DNA of 43,690 bases, from positions 803-44,492 of the forward strand of contig NZ_KV810497.1 of the NCBI RefSeq assembly GCF_001812805.1. Direction: 5' to 3'. The DNA is from Corynebacterium sp. HMSC078H07. Its GTDB lineage: Bacteria > Actinomycetota > Actinomycetes > Mycobacteriales > Mycobacteriaceae. The translations under genes were made by a program, and so were the position numbers. Every line of letters starts with the position of its first letter. The stretch's first letter is position 1. Of the stretch, positions 10,861 through 20,470 are shown piece after piece. The notes beneath the pieces were generated by a model. The model worked only from the letters and a program-made list of their open reading frames with translations. It was not told where the DNA came from and ran no database searches.

Positions 10861-11295
10861 CTAGGACACGTACGTAACGTTGGAGGTCACGACTCCCCAT
10901 ACCTCAGTTCCAAGGGTGACCGCCAGCGCACAGATAACGGTAACGAAAAGCGCCATGGTGTCGTAAAACTCCAAGTCCTTAATCAGCAGCAGGACCATGA
11001 TGAGGATGACCACCTTGAGCAGCCAACCGCCAAGGACCACGGCCATGGTCGTAGATGGCGTCGTGCGTGCAGTCAACAGAACCGAGGCTGCCGTGAAAAG
11101 CACGAAGCCACCGCCGATGGCTGCGCCGACCAGCACGCCCAGAAGACCCGGCGTGCCACGGACACCGCCCCAAATAGCGAGGGAAGCAATGGTCACCACC
11201 ACGAGGCCCATCGCCCCGAGGCGCAGTGCGCGTTTCAGCGGGCGGCGGTGATCATCGTACGGCGATAGCTGGTCGGAGCTCGTTGATTCAGTCAC
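10861..11295 (-). CDS. AtpI-like membrane protein upstream of the ATP synthase operon
   Basis: A 144-residue protein with a charged N-terminus (about 25 residues) and four predicted membrane helices (about 27-45, 50-72, 83-105, 113-140). Position and topology match the AtpI/UncI-type proteins that precede atpB in many bacteria and are thought to aid c-ring assembly; sequence similarity by eye is weak, so this is mainly a context call. It starts with GTG, 16 bases after wecA, and is followed by a strong terminator. Confidence 0.65.
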   Translation of the reverse strand: MTESTSSDQLSPYDDHRRPLKRALRLGAMGLVVVTIASLAIWGGVRGTPGLLGVLVGAAIGGGFVLFTAASVLLTARTTPSTTMAVVLGGWLLKVVILIMVLLLIKDLEFYDTMALFVTVICALAVTLGTEVWGVVTSNVTYVS

Positions 11296-11311
11296 AGCCC
11301 CTTACCCTACC

Positions 11312-12487
11312 TCAGGAGGGATCCGATTCGAACACCACGCTGGTCGGACGAGACTTGCGCCCAATCTTGCCCTGGCGCAGCGGAATGAGGGTCACGACGA
11401 AGGCGCCGACAAGGGCAAGTACGGCTAGAGCCACCGCCACTGGCGCAGGAACGATGGAAAAGGACACCGCACCAAACGCCACCGCTGAGACCCACAAGTA
11501 GAGCACCAGCACCGTACGGCGGTGAGTATGTCCCAATGACAGCAAGCGGTGGTGGATATGCGCTTTGTCTGCTGCGAAGGGCGAGCGCCCCTGAGAGACG
11601 CGGCGAATAACCGCCCAGACAAGGTCCAGGACTGGAATAAAGACCGCCGCGATGACCACGATCACCGGTGACATGAGCGCCACCATGTCCACCGTTCCAT
11701 ACAGCGACATGTTAATTTTGCCCGAGGCCGAGGTGGATGCAGCCGCCAGCAGCAAGCCAATGAGCATCGCACCACTATCCCCCATGAAGATGCGCGAGGG
11801 CTCGAAGTTATGCGGCAAGAAGCCGGCACACATTCCCACGAGTGCGGCAGCAATAATCGCCGGCGGATAGGCCGAGACTGCCCCGCCTTGGTCATGCAGT
11901 ACCGTGAGCGAGAAGACGAGAATGGCGCCACCAGCAATCATGCCAAGGCCCGCAGCCAAACCGTCGAGACCATCGACGAAATTGATGGCGTTGATGAGCA
12001 GCACCGTAAAAAACACAGTCAAGAGTGTGCTCTGAACTTGGTCGAGGATAACCGTGGTTCCATCACCAAACGGCAAAAAGAGCAGCGTCCAGGTCAGGCC
12101 TAAACCGCTCATGAGTGCAGCGGCGACAAGCTGGCCCACCAGTTTGACTATCGCGCTCAGCTCAATCAGATCATCGACCACGCCCACCAGCACAATGGCC
12201 GCAGCCGACCAAAGCACCGCATTCATCTCAGGAGTCACGGGCATAAAGCCACGAGTCAAGGCTGGAAGCTGGCCCGCAAGATAGACTGCCGCAGCAAAGC
12301 CAGTAAACATAGCCACGCCGCCCAACTGCGGGGTGGGTTGCGAGTGGCTATCACGCAGGCGAATCTCCGCCACCCGGCCCGTGCGCACGAGAAAAGTACG
12401 CACCAGACCGGTGCTGAGATACGTAAAGGCAGCAGCGACGAAAATGACTAGGGCCAATTCGCGCAGCGGCACACCTGTTCCTGCCAC
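11312..12487 (-). CDS. wecA: Undecaprenyl-phosphate GlcNAc-1-phosphate transferase (WecA family)
   Basis: A 391-residue polytopic membrane enzyme of the MraY/WecA family with about eleven helices. It transfers a sugar-1-phosphate, in actinobacteria GlcNAc-1-P, from its UDP form to decaprenyl phosphate, the first step in building the linker between peptidoglycan and arabinogalactan. Visible motifs are the DD pair in GVVDDLIELS, NFVDGLDGLAAG, and the HIHHRLLSLGH loop typical of WecA rather than MraY. The GTG start has AAGGAG nine bases upstream. The order prmC, threonylcarbamoyl synthase, wecA, atp is the same as in mycobacteria. Confidence 0.9.
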   Translation of the reverse strand: MAGTGVPLRELALVIFVAAAFTYLSTGLVRTFLVRTGRVAEIRLRDSHSQPTPQLGGVAMFTGFAAAVYLAGQLPALTRGFMPVTPEMNAVLWSAAAIVLVGVVDDLIELSAIVKLVGQLVAAALMSGLGLTWTLLFLPFGDGTTVILDQVQSTLLTVFFTVLLINAINFVDGLDGLAAGLGMIAGGAILVFSLTVLHDQGGAVSAYPPAIIAAALVGMCAGFLPHNFEPSRIFMGDSGAMLIGLLLAAASTSASGKINMSLYGTVDMVALMSPVIVVIAAVFIPVLDLVWAVIRRVSQGRSPFAADKAHIHHRLLSLGHTHRRTVLVLYLWVSAVAFGAVSFSIVPAPVAVALAVLALVGAFVVTLIPLRQGKIGRKSRPTSVVFESDPS

Positions 12488-12499
12488 GGTGAGCGCTCC

Positions 12500-13174
12500 T
12501 TAGCTCTGTGCGCTCGGGCGGGTGCGCAGGGACTCTGGGGTTACACCAATCACTTCAGCGATCTCTTCGGCCTTCAACGCTCCCTCGCGCAGCAAATAGG
12601 GGTGCGGACCGGAGAGATCAATGATCGTCGAGGGCTTGCCAATCTCTGCTTCCCCACCATCGAGGTACACCGTCACGGCTTTGCCCAGCTGCTGCTTGGC
12701 AGCAATGGCGGTCGTCGGCGGCTGGTGGCCGGAGATATTCGCTGAAGAGACTGCCATGGGGCCGACTTCGCGCAGCAGCTCAATAGCGATGGGATGCAGC
12801 GGCATCCGCAGCATCACGGTGCCGCGCGTATCCCCCAGGTTCCATGGCAAGGAGGGAGCCTGCTCGACGACGATCGACAGCCCGCCCGGCCAGAACGCCT
12901 CGATAAGGTTCTGCGCAGTGTCATCCAACCGTGCCACGAGGCCCTTGACAGTATCCCACGAGCCCACCAGCACCGGTACCGGCATATCGGGCCCGCGATG
13001 CTTGGTGGCAAGGAGGCCGGCCACCGCGTCGTTATCGAAGGCGTCACAGCCCAACCCGTAGAGGGTATCGGTGGGCAGGACCACGAGACGCCCAGACTTA
13101 GCGGCCTTGACTGCGAGCTCCATGCCTTCTTCGCGCTCGGCTGCATCCGCGCAGTTAAAAATCTGTCCCTGCAT
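12500..13174 (-). CDS. L-threonylcarbamoyladenylate synthase (Sua5/YrdC family)
   Basis: A 224-residue enzyme that makes threonylcarbamoyl-AMP from threonine, bicarbonate and ATP for the t6A37 modification of ANN-decoding tRNAs. The YrdC fold is evident: LVVLPTDTLYGLGCDAFDNDA near the N-terminus, KHRGPDMPVPVLVGS, then SSANISGHQPPTTA and KPSTIIDLSG. It is the short YrdC form without the Sua5 C-terminal domain. The ATG is preceded by AAAGGAG. It sits between prmC and wecA in a compact minus-strand series. Confidence 0.92.
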   Translation of the reverse strand: MQGQIFNCADAAEREEGMELAVKAAKSGRLVVLPTDTLYGLGCDAFDNDAVAGLLATKHRGPDMPVPVLVGSWDTVKGLVARLDDTAQNLIEAFWPGGLSIVVEQAPSLPWNLGDTRGTVMLRMPLHPIAIELLREVGPMAVSSANISGHQPPTTAIAAKQQLGKAVTVYLDGGEAEIGKPSTIIDLSGPHPYLLREGALKAEEIAEVIGVTPESLRTRPSAQS

Positions 13175-13238
13175 CGGTGAGATTCTCCTTTATGCCACGC
13201 TCATTGTGCGTCGGCTGGTTGGCCAATCCTTGACCAAT

Positions 13239-14099
13239 CTACTGTACTCCCCGCACCGCCGTCACAAACCGCGCGGTACCTGTGAGGTCATGAAGTATGT
13301 CGACCTGCTCGAATCCGCCATGTGCGCGGAATGCTTCCTGGACCTTGTGGGAAGTCTCATCATCGTGCTCAAGACCTACCCGCCCGCCTGGGCGCAATAG
13401 GCGCGCGATGGTGGGAATCATGGCGGTAATGGTGTCCATCCCGTCCGCCCCACCAAAGACGGCCTCGTGGGGGTCCTGGTACACCTCCGGCTCCAGGTCC
13501 GGAGTCTCGGGCACGTAGGGCGGATTCGTAAGCACGAAGTCCACGGTGCCATCCAACTCGGAAAGGACCTGTGGGTCTGTCACATCACCCTGAACCAACT
13601 GAAGTTCAGGGGCGTGACGTGCGGCGTTGCGCTGGGCATAGGCCAGGGAGGCGTCGGAAAGCTCCACGCCCCACACCTGTGCCCGCGGCAGATAGTGCGC
13701 GACGTAGAGCGCCAGCGCCCCGGACCCCGTGCACAGGTCAACGACACGACTATCCTCTGCGTGAGTTTTCTGAAGAAATCTCACGCACCAATCGGCAAGC
13801 ACCTCCGTCTCTGGGCGCGGAATGAACACGCCAGGTCCCACCTCAAGCTCGAGCGGACCGAACCACGCGTGGCCCAGGATGTGTTGGAGGGGCTCGCGCG
13901 CTTCACGACGCCCCACCAGCGCCCCATAGGCCACGTCAAAACCCGGGATGGGTGCTTGATCCATGGGGATATCCATGTGACCGCAGTGGATGAGATGCGC
14001 GGCCAGCAGGCGTGCGTCCCACTCGGGTGAGGGGACTCCGGCAGCGCGAAGGCGCCCCGCGGCATCGCGAAGCGCCTCCTGATAGGTGTGAAACGTCAC
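13239..14099 (-). CDS. prmC: Release factor glutamine methyltransferase PrmC
   Basis: A 286-residue S-adenosylmethionine-dependent enzyme that methylates the Gln of the GGQ motif in release factors. The N-terminal helical domain is followed by the methyltransferase fold: VVDLCTGSGALAL (SAM-binding glycine loop), VWGVELSDASLAYAQRNA, and the catalytic NPPY motif in VLTNPPYVPETP. The GTG start at 14099 has AGGA upstream and leaves 25 bases after prfA; an in-frame extension to 14177 would overlap prfA and adds a basic, non-homologous leader. Its substrate RF1 is the gene directly upstream. Confidence 0.92.
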   Translation of the reverse strand: MTFHTYQEALRDAAGRLRAAGVPSPEWDARLLAAHLIHCGHMDIPMDQAPIPGFDVAYGALVGRREAREPLQHILGHAWFGPLELEVGPGVFIPRPETEVLADWCVRFLQKTHAEDSRVVDLCTGSGALALYVAHYLPRAQVWGVELSDASLAYAQRNAARHAPELQLVQGDVTDPQVLSELDGTVDFVLTNPPYVPETPDLEPEVYQDPHEAVFGGADGMDTITAMIPTIARLLRPGGRVGLEHDDETSHKVQEAFRAHGGFEQVDILHDLTGTARFVTAVRGVQ

Positions 14100-14124
14100 C
14101 GTGTGTCGTCCTAGCCTTATTGCC

Positions 14125-15201
14125 CTAGCCTTCGGCCTCAAGGCGCTCGGCACGCTCCTGGGCCTGGAGGGCCTCAATAAGTTCGTGCATATCGCCGTTG
14201 AGCACCGCGTCTAGGTTGTTGGCCTTGTAGCCAATGCGGTGATCGGTAATACGGTTCTCCGGCCAGTTATAGGTGCGGATGCGCTCGGAGCGGTCCATGG
14301 TGCGCACCTGGGAGGCGCGCTGCTCGCCGGCTTCGGCCTCGCGGGCTTCGCGTTCCATCTGGTCGAGGCGAGCTTGCAGAACCTGCAGGGCACGCGCCTT
14401 GTTCTGGATCTGGGAACGTTCCTTCTGACACGTCACCACCAGGCCAGTTGGCAGGTGGGTAATACGCACGGCGGAGTCCGTGGTGTTGACACCCTGGCCG
14501 CCCTTACCGGAGGAACGATACACGTCGACGCGGATATCCTTGTCGTCGATGTTGACTGCTTCGACTTCTTCCGGTTCCGGGTAGACCAGAACGCCGGCAG
14601 CCGAGGTCTGGATGCGGCCCTGGGACTCCGTTACCGGGATGCGCTGCACGCGGTGCACGCCGCCCTCAAACTTGAACACGCTCCAGGCACCGTCGCGGGA
14701 TGGGGTCTTGGACTTGAAGGAGATGGACATGTCCTTCACGCCGCCCAAATCCGACTCGTTGAGGCCTAGGACCTCCCACTGGAAGCCGGCCTTGTCGGCA
14801 AAGCGCTCGTACATGCGAGCCAGGTCGCCGGCGAAGAGGGCTGCCTCTTCACCACCGGCACCGGCCTTAATCTCCATAATGATGTCCTCGGAGTCCTGCT
14901 CATCGCGCGGTGCGAGCAGGTCAGCGAGCTTTTCTTCCAATTCCACGACGAGCGGCTCGAGGCGGTCGACCTCAGGCTGGAACTCGTGGTCTTCGTAGGC
15001 CATTTCCTTGGCATCGGCCAAGTCCTGTCGGGCCTGGACCAGCTCGTCGTTCACGGCGACGATGGGTCGCAGCTCGGCATAGCGCTTGGACAGCTTGCGG
15101 AACTGGGACTGATCACCGGCTACCTCCGGATCAGCCATCTGCATTTCGATGCCCTGGTACTCGGAGACAATATCGTCAACGAGGGAAACCTGGTTCGACA
15201 T
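14125..15201 (-). CDS. prfA: Peptide chain release factor 1
   Basis: A 358-residue factor that recognises UAA and UAG and releases the finished protein. The peptidyl-tRNA hydrolysis motif GGQ is in [20 protein letters not shown], and the codon-recognition tripeptide is the RF1 type PxT (PVT in [15 protein letters not shown]) instead of SPF of RF2. The start codon overlaps the rho stop as TAATG. PrmC, which modifies the GGQ glutamine, follows 25 bases downstream. Confidence 0.97.
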   Translation of the reverse strand: MSNQVSLVDDIVSEYQGIEMQMADPEVAGDQSQFRKLSKRYAELRPIVAVNDELVQARQDLADAKEMAYEDHEFQPEVDRLEPLVVELEEKLADLLAPRDEQDSEDIIMEIKAGAGGEEAALFAGDLARMYERFADKAGFQWEVLGLNESDLGGVKDMSISFKSKTPSRDGAWSVFKFEGGVHRVQRIPVTESQGRIQTSAAGVLVYPEPEEVEAVNIDDKDIRVDVYRSSGKGGQGVNTTDSAVRITHLPTGLVVTCQKERSQIQNKARALQVLQARLDQMEREAREAEAGEQRASQVRTMDRSERIRTYNWPENRITDHRIGYKANNLDAVLNGDMHELIEALQAQERAERLEAEG

Positions 15202-17156
15202 TACTTGTAGTCCTCCTCATCGGTGTCTGCTGCCATAGGCGCAGAGGACGCCACCTGCATGAGGAACTCACCGTTGGAGCGGGTCTTCTTGAGCTGCTTG
15301 ATGAGCAAGTCAATGGCGGCGAAGGAGTCCAGACCAGAGAGGATACGCCGCAGCTTGGTCATGATGCGTGCTTCCTCCGGGACGAGCAAGAGCTCGTCCT
15401 TGCGGGTGCCGGACGGGTTGACGTCCACAGCCGGGAAGATGCGGCGCTCAGAGATGGCGCGGTCAAGCTTGAGCTCGGCGTTGCCGGTGCCCTTGAACTC
15501 CTCGAAGATGACGGTGTCACCGGTGGAGCCGGTCTCCACCATCGCGGTGGCGATGATGGTCAGCGAACCGCCGTTTTCGATGTTGCGGGCAGCACCGAGG
15601 AAACGCTTCGGCGGGTAAAGGGCGTTGGAGTCCACACCGCCGGAAAGGATGCGGCCGGAGGCCGGCGAAGAGTTGTTGTAGGCACGGCCCAGGCGAGTAA
15701 TGGAGTCGAGCAGGACGACGACATCCTTGCCCTGCTCCACCAAGCGCTTGGCGCGCTCGATGGCCAGCTCTGCCACGGAAGTGTGCTCTGACGGCGGGCG
15801 GTCGAAGGTAGAGGCAATGACCTCACCCTTGACGCTGCGCTGCATGTCGGTGACCTCTTCAGGGCGCTCGTCAACGAGAACGACCATGAGGTAGCACTCG
15901 GGGTTGTTGGCAGCAATCGCGTTGGCGATGTTCTGCAGAATCGTCGTCTTACCGGCCTTCGGCGGGGAGACGATGAGCGCGCGCTGGCCCTTACCAATCG
16001 GCATGATGAGGTCAATGACGCGGGTGGTGAGGATCTTCGGATCCGTCTCCAGGCGCAGGCGCTGGTTCGGGTAGAGCGGGGTGAGCTTGGCGAAGTCCGG
16101 ACGCTCCTTGGCGCTCGACGGATCGAGACCATTGACGGTATCGACTTCCACCAGCTGGTTGTACTTGCGGCGGTTGCGGCCGTTGCCGTGGGTATGCGTC
16201 GGACCGGACACCTTGACCTTACCGGTCAGCGCATCGCCGGAACGCAAGCCCAAGCGGCGCACGAGGTTGTTGTTAACAAAGACATCGGAGCTAGCCGCGC
16301 GGTAACCCGTGGTGCGCAGGAAGGCCACGTTGTTATCCACGACCTCCAGGATGCCGCCGACGACCTGTACCTCATCGCCCTCGCGGATTTGCAGATCATT
16401 GCCACCATTGCCGCCGCCATCGCGGTCACGGCCGCGACGGTTTCGGCGGTTACGACGGTTGCGACGTCCGCCACCGCCATGGTTGTTGTCATCATCGTGG
16501 CGGTTGTTGTTGTCACGACGGTTGTTGCCGCCGTTATTGTTACCACCGTTATTGTTGCCGCCACCATTGTCGTTGCGGCCCTGGTTGTCCTCCGACTTGC
16601 CCTGGCCGTCGTTATTGTTGCCGCCCTGGTTGCCAGAGTTTCCCTTGTCCTGGCCGTTGTTGTGGTCATCGTGACCGGAAGCCTTAGCCTCTTCGCGGGC
16701 CTCACGCTCTTGGCGGCGGGCACGGTTGCGGCGAGCGCGGCGGGCCTGGGAGCGCGATTCATAGCGCTGCTCGTCGTTCTTGCCACCCTTGTCCGCGTTG
16801 TTGTCACCCTGCTCAGATCCCTGGTCGGAGCCCTGCTCAGGGTTGTTGTTCGCGCCCTTCTGGGCATCGTGGTTCTTCTCCTCGGCGGAGCCTGCCGGGC
16901 GGGAGGCCTTGCGCGCTGCGCGGCGCGGAGTGGAGGCCTTCTCCTCGGTCTTGTCCTCTGCCTTGGGGGCGTCGGCAGCCTTTGCCGCTGCCTTCGCGGC
17001 ACGCACCGGAACCTGGCCGGTGGTCAGAGCAGTAATGAGGTCCCCCTTGCGCAGTCCGGAGACGCCGCGGAGTCCGCGTTCCGCTGCAAGCTTGCGCAGT
17101 TCCGGCAGCTTCAGGGACGCCAAGTCCTGTGCTGCGGTCTTGTCCGTATCGCTCAC
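15201..17156 (-). CDS. rho: Transcription termination factor Rho
   Basis: A 651-residue hexameric RNA helicase that stops transcription. Residues 11-45 form the Rho N helix bundle; residues about 50-252 are a long disordered insert, Ala/Lys-rich first and then dominated by Asn, Gly, Asp and Arg, ending in an [16 protein letters not shown] stretch; residues 254-320 are the cold-shock-like RNA-binding domain; the ATPase has Walker [10 protein letters not shown] (397-405), Walker B VVVLLD (to Asp484) and the Q loop around [10 protein letters not shown]. Such inserts are typical of high-GC actinobacterial Rho. It starts with GTG after AAAGGA. Confidence 0.97.
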   Translation of the reverse strand: MSDTDKTAAQDLASLKLPELRKLAAERGLRGVSGLRKGDLITALTTGQVPVRAAKAAAKAADAPKAEDKTEEKASTPRRAARKASRPAGSAEEKNHDAQKGANNNPEQGSDQGSEQGDNNADKGGKNDEQRYESRSQARRARRNRARRQEREAREEAKASGHDDHNNGQDKGNSGNQGGNNNDGQGKSEDNQGRNDNGGGNNNGGNNNGGNNRRDNNNRHDDDNNHGGGGRRNRRNRRNRRGRDRDGGGNGGNDLQIREGDEVQVVGGILEVVDNNVAFLRTTGYRAASSDVFVNNNLVRRLGLRSGDALTGKVKVSGPTHTHGNGRNRRKYNQLVEVDTVNGLDPSSAKERPDFAKLTPLYPNQRLRLETDPKILTTRVIDLIMPIGKGQRALIVSPPKAGKTTILQNIANAIAANNPECYLMVVLVDERPEEVTDMQRSVKGEVIASTFDRPPSEHTSVAELAIERAKRLVEQGKDVVVLLDSITRLGRAYNNSSPASGRILSGGVDSNALYPPKRFLGAARNIENGGSLTIIATAMVETGSTGDTVIFEEFKGTGNAELKLDRAISERRIFPAVDVNPSGTRKDELLLVPEEARIMTKLRRILSGLDSFAAIDLLIKQLKKTRSNGEFLMQVASSAPMAADTDEEDYK

Positions 17157-17563
17157 GGATATCCTTTCGTCGCTTCACCAACGAGCACCAACATGGCCAG
17201 GCCGCAATCAAGCGGTACAGCCCACGCGTGGGGCGTTGGAAGCCAGTGTGTAATTGAAGTGGTCCGCCGCCACCAGCGAGTTCACGCAACCGCGATCCCC
17301 GTGGGCGGTGGGTTTGTGTGGCTCTCCCCTCGTTGACGCGCCCCCGCGGCGCGGAAAAAACTAGAGCCGTGGGTCACTGATGGGAGATGTTTTAAGAGGC
17401 GACTGCGAGCGTATCTCTACTCCCCTTCACCGTCGTGCACAGTCTCACGAGTGCACACCGTGGAGGATGCTCGGAAGGTGCGGGGAAGGCCTCCCCGCCA
17501 GTCGCGGATAACTATACCGCATCCTTCCACCGCGCTCACACTGACACGGCTAAAGTGGTACGC
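17157..17563. other. Divergent intergenic region between rho and the acyl-CoA ligase gene
   Basis: About 400 bases without a recognisable gene. It must hold the rho promoter and leader on the minus strand and the promoter of the acyl-CoA ligase on the plus strand. A G/C-only inverted repeat CGCGCC-5-GGCGCG lies at 17337-17353, next to an A6 run on the plus strand; its orientation relative to the T run on the minus strand is wrong for a terminator of rho-strand transcripts. The long distance allows for a leader in which Rho could control its own transcription, but no sequence evidence proves it. Confidence 0.45.
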
Positions 17564-17566
17564 ATG
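17551..17566 (+). promoter_or_regulatory. Extended -10 box of a probably leaderless acyl-CoA ligase transcript
   Basis: GGCTAAAGTGG places the hexamer TAAAGT at 17551-17556 exactly seven bases before the ATG at 17564. With normal -10 to start-site spacing, transcription would begin at or next to the A of the ATG. No good -35 box and no Shine-Dalgarno sequence are present. Confidence 0.5.
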
Positions 17567-19303
17567 CTCTCCACCATGCAGGATATCCCCCTGTCCCTGA
17601 CGCGCATCCTGGAGTACGGTTCCTCCGTCCACGGCCAAACCCAAGTCATCACGTGGCATAGTGACGATCCGGGCAATGAGCGCGAGGAAACCACCTTCGC
17701 CGATATTGGGGCACGCGCTGCGGCCTTCGCACATGCGCTTCATGACACTCTCGGTGTTACCGGCGATGAACGCGTGGGGTCATTGCTATGGAATTGTGCG
17801 GAGCACCTCGAGGTCCTCTTTGGCACCGCCTGCAAAGGTGCGGTCTTTACCCCGCTCAATAAGCAGTTGATGAATGACCAGATTAGGCACATCGTCAACC
17901 ATGCGGAAGTACAAGTTATTGTCGCCGATGGGCGCCTTGGCCAGCAGCTTGCAGATGTCCTCAAGGGCGTGGAGTGTGTGCGTGCGGTGGTCTTTACGGA
18001 CGTCGATAAGCTCACTGTTCCCATGCCCCAGGGCATCGAGGTCTACAGCTACGAGGAGCTGCTCGATGGCCGCTCGACGGTCTATGACTGGCCCACCTTG
18101 GATGAGCACACCGCGGCCGCCCTGTGTTATTCCACCGGTACCACCGGCGCGCCCAAAGGCGTGCTCTACTCGCACCGCGCGCTGTATCTCGAGGGCATGC
18201 AGCTGCGTGCTTCCGATTCGCTCTGTGTGACGCATGGCGAGACCTTCCTGTGCTGTATTCCCATCTATCACGTGCTGAGCTGGGGCGTTCCTTTTGCGGC
18301 ATGGATGACGGGCACGCCGCTGGTGCTTCCCGACGCCGACGTCTCCCCTGCCACCCTGGCCAAAGTCATCGCCGCGACCTCCCCGCGCGTGGCGCATGGC
18401 GTGCCCACCATTTGGATTCAGCTTTTTGTGCACTACCTCAAGAACCCGCCGGAGCGTATGACGCTGACCGAGATTTTTGCCGGTGGCTCGCCTGTGCCAC
18501 CGCAGCTCATCAAGATGTGGGAGGAGCGCTACGGCGTCGACGTGGTGCACGTCTGGGGCATGGCCGAGACCACCACCGTCGGAACCGTCGCGCGCCCGCC
18601 TTCAGGTGCTTCCGGCGAAGCACGCTGGGCGTACCGCATTTCCCAAGGCCGCTTCCCTGCCTCCCTGCAATTTCGCGTGGTCAATGACGGGCATGTGGTC
18701 AACACCACCGACCGCAACGCCGGCGAGATTCAAGTACGCGGCAACCTCGTTACTGGTTCCTACTACCACTCGCCCACCTCCGAAGATGGCGGTGCCGCCC
18801 ACGAGTTCCGCGGCAAGGACGTGGAGGATGCCGAGTCCAAGTTCACTGCGGATGGATGGCTGCGCACCGGTGACGTCGGCTACGTCAACGAGGATGGCTT
18901 CCTCACCGTGGAGGACCGCGCCCGTGACGTCATCCGCTCCGGTGGCGAGTGGATCTATTCAGTACAGCTAGAAAACCTCATCATGGCTAACCAAGACGTG
19001 CTCGAATGCGCGGTCATTGGCTACCCCGATAAGCAATGGGTCGAGCGCCCACTTGCCGTCACAGTGTTGGCAGCGGGGATTTCCCCCACCATTGAGACCG
19101 CCGAGCGTCTGCGTGATGCTATGCGCTCAGAGTTGCCCTCCTGGATGCTTCCGGAGTACTGGACCTTTGTGAAGTCCATCGATAAGACTTCCGTGGGCAA
19201 GTTCGATAAGAAGGACCTGCGTGCCCATTTGGCTGATGGTGAGTACAACATCATCCGGCTTAAGGGCCCGGGTGAGTCGCAACGTCTCGATGCCGAAGAC
19301 TGA
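17564..19303 (+). CDS. Fatty acid--CoA ligase (AMP-forming, AlkK-like)
   Basis: A 579-residue enzyme of the ANL superfamily that activates a carboxylic acid with ATP and joins it to CoA. The AMP-binding loop YSTGTTGAPKG is at residues 189-199; the later motifs GMAETT, GWLRTGDVGYVNEDGFLTV and a C-terminal catalytic Lys in SVGKFDKKDLR are intact. The N-terminus (LTRILEYGS) resembles medium/long-chain AlkK-type ligases; the exact substrate cannot be read from the sequence. The start at 17564 is chosen because of the -10 box seven bases before it; frames upstream are open but lack a start signal. A ligase at the same place beside rho is known in C. glutamicum. Confidence 0.85.
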   Translation: MLSTMQDIPLSLTRILEYGSSVHGQTQVITWHSDDPGNEREETTFADIGARAAAFAHALHDTLGVTGDERVGSLLWNCAEHLEVLFGTACKGAVFTPLNKQLMNDQIRHIVNHAEVQVIVADGRLGQQLADVLKGVECVRAVVFTDVDKLTVPMPQGIEVYSYEELLDGRSTVYDWPTLDEHTAAALCYSTGTTGAPKGVLYSHRALYLEGMQLRASDSLCVTHGETFLCCIPIYHVLSWGVPFAAWMTGTPLVLPDADVSPATLAKVIAATSPRVAHGVPTIWIQLFVHYLKNPPERMTLTEIFAGGSPVPPQLIKMWEERYGVDVVHVWGMAETTTVGTVARPPSGASGEARWAYRISQGRFPASLQFRVVNDGHVVNTTDRNAGEIQVRGNLVTGSYYHSPTSEDGGAAHEFRGKDVEDAESKFTADGWLRTGDVGYVNEDGFLTVEDRARDVIRSGGEWIYSVQLENLIMANQDVLECAVIGYPDKQWVERPLAVTVLAAGISPTIETAERLRDAMRSELPSWMLPEYWTFVKSIDKTSVGKFDKKDLRAHLADGEYNIIRLKGPGESQRLDAED

Positions 19304-19336
19304 TCACACCGCCTATTAATTCGGCGCTCTTCGGGC

Positions 19337-19353
19337 TACAGTAACGAGCAATG
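19337..19353 (+). promoter_or_regulatory. -10 box of a probably leaderless moaA transcript
   Basis: GGCTACAGTAAC puts TACAGT at 19337-19342, eight bases before the moaA ATG at 19351. There is no Shine-Dalgarno sequence, so a leaderless mRNA is likely. A -35 box is not evident. Confidence 0.5.
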
Positions 19354-20457
19354 TCCGCTTCCATCCCGCTACCCCTGCCCCGCATCCCCGGCGCGGCCAG
19401 CCTTCCCGCTGACTTACCGGGGCCTAGCACTGATGGCCACCGCGCGCTCCTCGACCGCTACGGCCGCCAGGCCCGTGACTTGCGCGTATCTTTAACGGAC
19501 CGCTGCAATTTACGCTGCACCTATTGCATGCCGGCCGAGGGCTTTGAATGGATGCCAACCGAAGAGACGCTTAGCGACGACGAAACCATCCGCCTCATTC
19601 GCCTCGCCGTGGAGAAGCTCGGCATCCGCCAGGTCCGCTTTACCGGCGGTGAGCCGCTCCTGCGTAACTCCTTGGAGGAGATTATTGCCGCCACCACCGC
19701 CCTGCGTACCGATGAAGGTAAAGCTCCCTCCACTGCGCTGACCACCAACGGTTTGGGGTTGGACAAGCGGCTTGAAGGGCTTCAGCACGCAGGGCTAGAC
19801 CGCGTCAACATTTCCCTCGATACCCTTGATCGCGAGCTCTATGCTCGTCTTACCCGGCGCGACCGCCTGCCGGACGTGCTTGCCTCGATCGACGCTGCCC
19901 TTGCCGCCGATATGGCCCCGGTAAAAATCAATGCCGTCATCATGCCGGGTATCAATGAATCCGCCATCCTTTCGCTGGCGCGCTTTAGTCTGGAGCGCGG
20001 CGCTGAACTGCGCTTTATTGAGCAAATGCCCTTAGGCCCTCGTGAGGAGTGGGAACGCTCCCGCATGGTCACGGCCGAGGAGATTCTTGCTCGCCTGCGC
20101 GAGGAGTTTGAGCTCACACCGGCCGAAGAACCGCGCGGCTCAGCCCCTGCTGCTCTCTGGGATGCAACCTCCCGCGATGGCTCCGTTCCTGCGGGACGCA
20201 TCGGCGTTATTGCTTCCGTTACCCGCCCCTTCTGTGGCAACTGCGATCGCACACGCCTGACTACCGATGGCGCGGTGCGCAATTGCCTGTTCGGAAATTC
20301 GGAGACGTCCCTGCGAGATCTGATGCGCGCCGGCGCCAGCGACGACGAGCTCGCGGCGGCATGGGCCGGGGAAATGTGGCGCAAGCTGCCAGGCCATGGA
20401 GTCAATGACGAGGGATTCCTCCAGCCCGATCGCCCTATGTCCGCCATCGGCGGCTAG
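19351..20457 (+). CDS. moaA: GTP 3',8-cyclase MoaA
   Basis: A 368-residue radical SAM enzyme that rearranges GTP to 3',8-cyclo-GTP, the first step of molybdenum cofactor synthesis. The radical SAM cluster ligands are C52, C56 and C59 (CNLRCTYC); the second, substrate-binding 4Fe-4S cluster is held by C295, C298 and C312 (CGNCDRTRL ... NCLFG). The protein ends in the conserved Gly-Gly (SAIGG), which is needed for activity in MoaA. It is the first of four cofactor genes in a row; moeA starts ten bases after its stop. Confidence 0.96.
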   Translation: MSASIPLPLPRIPGAASLPADLPGPSTDGHRALLDRYGRQARDLRVSLTDRCNLRCTYCMPAEGFEWMPTEETLSDDETIRLIRLAVEKLGIRQVRFTGGEPLLRNSLEEIIAATTALRTDEGKAPSTALTTNGLGLDKRLEGLQHAGLDRVNISLDTLDRELYARLTRRDRLPDVLASIDAALAADMAPVKINAVIMPGINESAILSLARFSLERGAELRFIEQMPLGPREEWERSRMVTAEEILARLREEFELTPAEEPRGSAPAALWDATSRDGSVPAGRIGVIASVTRPFCGNCDRTRLTTDGAVRNCLFGNSETSLRDLMRAGASDDELAAAWAGEMWRKLPGHGVNDEGFLQPDRPMSAIGG

Positions 20458-20470
20458 ATTAGGTGCAATG
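20455..20470 (+). promoter_or_regulatory. -10-like box in front of moeA overlapping the moaA stop
   Basis: GGCTAGATTAGG contains TAGATT (20455-20460), seven bases before the moeA ATG at 20468. The box includes the moaA TAG stop. moeA has no Shine-Dalgarno sequence, so either a separate leaderless transcript or reinitiation after moaA explains its translation. Confidence 0.4.

Noticed and set aside
16480..16640. Possible CRISPR-like or tandem repeat DNA inside rho
   Set aside because: The repetition is the codon-level reflection of Asn/Gly-rich protein sequence, with no spacers.
16188..17336. A 382-codon open frame opposite the 5' part of rho, with Val/Ala-rich membrane-like translation
   Set aside because: The hydrophobic look arises from the reverse complement of the Asn/Gly/Arg codons of the Rho insert; there is no start signal or homology.
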